From the NCBI GenBank assembly GCA_023252065.1, contig JAHEXO010000105.1, forward strand, positions 1 through 7,197: a stretch of 7,197 nucleotides of DNA, in the 5' to 3' direction. Source of the DNA: Nocardioides sp. (GTDB taxonomy: Bacteria > Actinomycetota > Actinomycetes > Propionibacteriales > Nocardioidaceae). The notes under the pieces are model-generated. The model was not told where the DNA came from. It searched no databases and saw only the letters and a program-made list of their open reading frames with translations. The translations under genes and the position numbers were made by a program. Below, piece after piece: positions 5,739-7,197 of this stretch (position 1 is its first letter; the number at the start of each line of letters is the position of its first letter).

Positions 5739-5752
5739 GTGAGGAATCCGCA

Positions 5753-6322
5753 GTGAGCGCACCCCCCGAGCTGCCCGGCATCGTCACCCGCGCGTTCGAC
5801 GTCTCGCGTCGTGCCGGGTACGTGTCGTTCTGCCGCAACGAGACCGGCCGCCTGCTGGCGGCCCTCGCCGCGACCCGAGACGGAACGATGGCGGAGTTCG
5901 GCACCGGCTGCGGCGTCGGTACGGCGTGGCTCCGGTCGGGCGTGCGCGGGGCGGAGACCCGGATCCTCACCGCCGAGCTCGACCCCCAGCTGGCCGAGGC
6001 GGCGGCGGAGATCTTCGCCGACGACGACCAGGTCGAGGTGCTCGCGGCCGACTGGTCGACGCTGCTCGACCGCGGCCCCTTCTCGCTGCTCTTCCTCGAC
6101 TCCGGCAAGCCGTCGGCCTCGATGCCCGACAAGGTCGTCGAGCTGATGGACGTGGGTGGCATCGTCGTGCTCGACGACTTCACCCCTTGCCAGTCGTGGC
6201 CACCGGTGTTCGACGGGCGGGTCGACACGCTGCGCGAGGAGTGGCTCAGCGACGAGCGGTTCACCGCGGTCGAGGTGCTGGTCGCACCCGACACCTCGGC
6301 GCTCATCGCCACCCGCCGCTGA
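5753..6322 (+). CDS. Class I SAM-dependent methyltransferase, O-methyltransferase-like
   Basis: Small soluble enzyme of 189 aa expected to move a methyl group from S-adenosylmethionine to an unknown, probably small, substrate. The Rossmann-type SAM motifs run in order: motif I EFGTGCGVG (48-56), the acidic residue after strand 2 in AELDPQ (E75/D77), AADW after strand 3 (D100), LLFLDSG (112-118) where O-methyltransferases carry the metal- or substrate-proximal aspartate, and VVLDDFTP (138-145). The size and the LDD region resemble the catechol/caffeoyl-CoA O-methyltransferase-like group, but closeness to any characterised member cannot be judged here. GTG at 5753 is chosen because GAGGA lies 7 nt upstream. 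It is divergent from the leuB unit and shares its control region, and is convergent with the permease gene. A link to BCAA metabolism is not shown. Confidence 0.85.
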   Translation: MSAPPELPGIVTRAFDVSRRAGYVSFCRNETGRLLAALAATRDGTMAEFGTGCGVGTAWLRSGVRGAETRILTAELDPQLAEAAAEIFADDDQVEVLAADWSTLLDRGPFSLLFLDSGKPSASMPDKVVELMDVGGIVVLDDFTPCQSWPPVFDGRVDTLREEWLSDERFTAVEVLVAPDTSALIATRR

Positions 6323-6323
6323 G

Positions 6324-6348
6324 CCGAGCGGGGACCTGTCCGCTCCGG
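6324..6348 (+). terminator. Stem-loop after the methyltransferase gene
   Basis: CCGAGCGG and CCGCTCCGG pair with one bulge around GGACCTGT, starting 2 nt after the stop codon. There is no T-run. A second short stem GCGAG-TTCG-CTCGC (6386-6399) sits nearer the permease stop. Together they fill the 90-bp convergent gap and may end transcription from both sides. Confidence 0.4.
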
Positions 6349-6412
6349 TGAATCCTTGGAGCTGACAGACCGCAACGAGACCGAAGCGAGTTCGCTCGCG
6401 AGGGAACAGGGC

Positions 6413-7197
6413 TCAGTGGGTGGGCGCCTCCATGCCCTCCTCGGGCTGCTCCACCTCGCCGATCATCTCCTCGATGGCCTCCCGGGGCAGTGCGACCGCC
6501 ATCGCCCAGGCGTAGATGATCGAGCTCCAGGCCGCGACGACCAACGCGTCCCAGCCGAACGTGATCAGGGCGTTGTCGCCCTTCGGCCCGAAGTCGCTGA
6601 AGAAGACGATCAGCCCCATCCCGACCAGGTAGGGCAGCAGCCACGAGGCGGCCCGCCAGTCGAGCGTCGGCTTGTGCGGGTTGAGGTGCAGCACGCGGTT
6701 GCCGATCAGGATCGCGTAGCCGATCAGGATCGAGACGCCGAGCTTCCAGACGGTGTCCCAGCCTGCCCACAAGATGATCAGGTTGGCGATGATGAAGGCC
6801 AGCGGAGCGGTGACCGCAGCGAGCGGGATCCGGTAGGGGCGGTTCGCGTCGGGCAACCGCCGGCGGAACGCCCCGAGCGAGAGCGGCGCACCGCCGTACA
6901 TCAGCACCGAGGCGCTCACGATCAGGCCGACCAGCGACTGCCAGGACGGGAAGGGCAGGAAGCAGACGCAGCCCGTGACGAACGCCGCGATCAGCCCGAC
7001 CCACGGGACGCCGCGGGCGCTGGTCCACTCGAAGACCGACGGGACGTAGCCGTTGCGGGACAGGCCGTAGGCCAGCCGCGAGCTGCCGGTGGTGTAGATC
7101 AGGCCCGTGCCGGCCGGGCTGATCACCGCATCGACCTTGATCACAGTCGCGAGCCAGCCGATGCTGAGCAGCGTCGCCAGGTCGGCGAAGGGCCCGT
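6413..7197 (-). CDS. APC-family amino acid permease, C-terminal half (5' end outside window)
   Basis: Integral membrane transporter of the amino acid-polyamine-organocation superfamily. The frame is open to the right edge, and 260 residues are visible of a family usually about 450-550 aa with 12 or more membrane helices. The segment beginning AVISPAGTGLIYTTGSSRLAYG resembles the helix 8 region of APC permeases, followed by the loop SRNGYVPSVFEWTSARGVPW that typically precedes helix 9. Further hydrophobic helices are seen in VGLIAAFVTGCVCF, SLVGLIVSASVLMYGG, APLAFIIANLIILWAG, LGVSILIGYAIL, LLPYLVGMGLIVFF and ALVVAAWSSIIYAWAMAV. The C-terminal tail is hydrophilic and Glu-rich (EEMIGEVEQPEEG). 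A GTG at 7144 lies inside the conserved domain and is not the start. Substrate specificity resides largely in the missing half, so none is assigned. Confidence 0.9.
   Translation of the reverse strand, partial: GPFADLATLLSIGWLATVIKVDAVISPAGTGLIYTTGSSRLAYGLSRNGYVPSVFEWTSARGVPWVGLIAAFVTGCVCFLPFPSWQSLVGLIVSASVLMYGGAPLSLGAFRRRLPDANRPYRIPLAAVTAPLAFIIANLIILWAGWDTVWKLGVSILIGYAILIGNRVLHLNPHKPTLDWRAASWLLPYLVGMGLIVFFSDFGPKGDNALITFGWDALVVAAWSSIIYAWAMAVALPREAIEEMIGEVEQPEEGMEAPTH

Noticed and set aside
5368..5752. T-box or SAM-type riboswitch as the explanation of the leuB leader
   Set aside because: I see no T-box sequence, specifier stem or SAM-riboswitch core. The BCAA-codon ORF with three alternating segments explains the region better.
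5731..6375. 214-codon minus-strand frame rich in Ser
   Set aside because: It is antisense to the methyltransferase gene, which has a good ribosome site and ordered SAM motifs; the Ser/Arg-rich product is a shadow.
6386..6399. GCGAG-TTCG-CTCGC as a strong bidirectional terminator
   Set aside because: The stem is only 5 bp with no T-run on either side. It is mentioned with the neighbouring stem-loop but not claimed separately.

Overview
High-GC DNA whose codons mostly end in G or C, with frequent GTG starts, an actinobacterial-type LeuB, a Tat-exported phosphoesterase and a bacterial Ser/Thr kinase. This points to an actinomycete. A Nocardioides-like Propionibacteriales member is my guess; the genus is not proven by the sequence.

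Layout. Positions 1-2763 (minus strand) hold a membrane-linked Ser/Thr protein kinase, cut by the left edge, and a Tat-exported metallophosphoesterase directly upstream of it. Positions 2881-5654 (minus strand) form a branched-chain amino acid (BCAA) block: promoter, 14-aa leader peptide, attenuator-like RNA, a 50-aa acidic orphan protein, leuB, a stem-loop, then ilvE with its own short leader. Positions 5753-6322 (plus strand) encode a small class I SAM-dependent methyltransferase, divergent from the leuB unit. Positions 6413-7197 (minus strand) are the C-terminal half of an APC-family amino acid permease, cut by the right edge. No tRNA, rRNA, CRISPR array or mobile element was seen.

The main result is the 385-bp stretch between the 50-aa gene and the methyltransferase gene. 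It is not empty. On the minus strand it carries an ORF reading MRSVFVLIERRGGN-stop, with a Val-Phe-Val-Leu-Ile run that uses the codons GTA and CTT, rare in such GC-rich DNA. Its TGA runs into the first of three segments arranged A, A', A (core ACAGGACC / GGTCCTGT / ACAGGACC). The middle segment can pair with the first (14 bp, one bulge) or with the third (8 + 5 bp), but not both. This is the architecture of ribosome-mediated attenuation that senses charged Val/Leu/Ile tRNA, here placed in front of leuB. The terminator half lacks a clear T-run, so the exact stop mechanism is open.

Functionally, LeuB makes the precursor of 2-ketoisocaproate and IlvE transaminates the branched-chain keto acids, so the block covers the last leucine steps and the shared BCAA aminotransferase step. 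The permease may be an amino acid transporter, but its substrate cannot be read from the part present.
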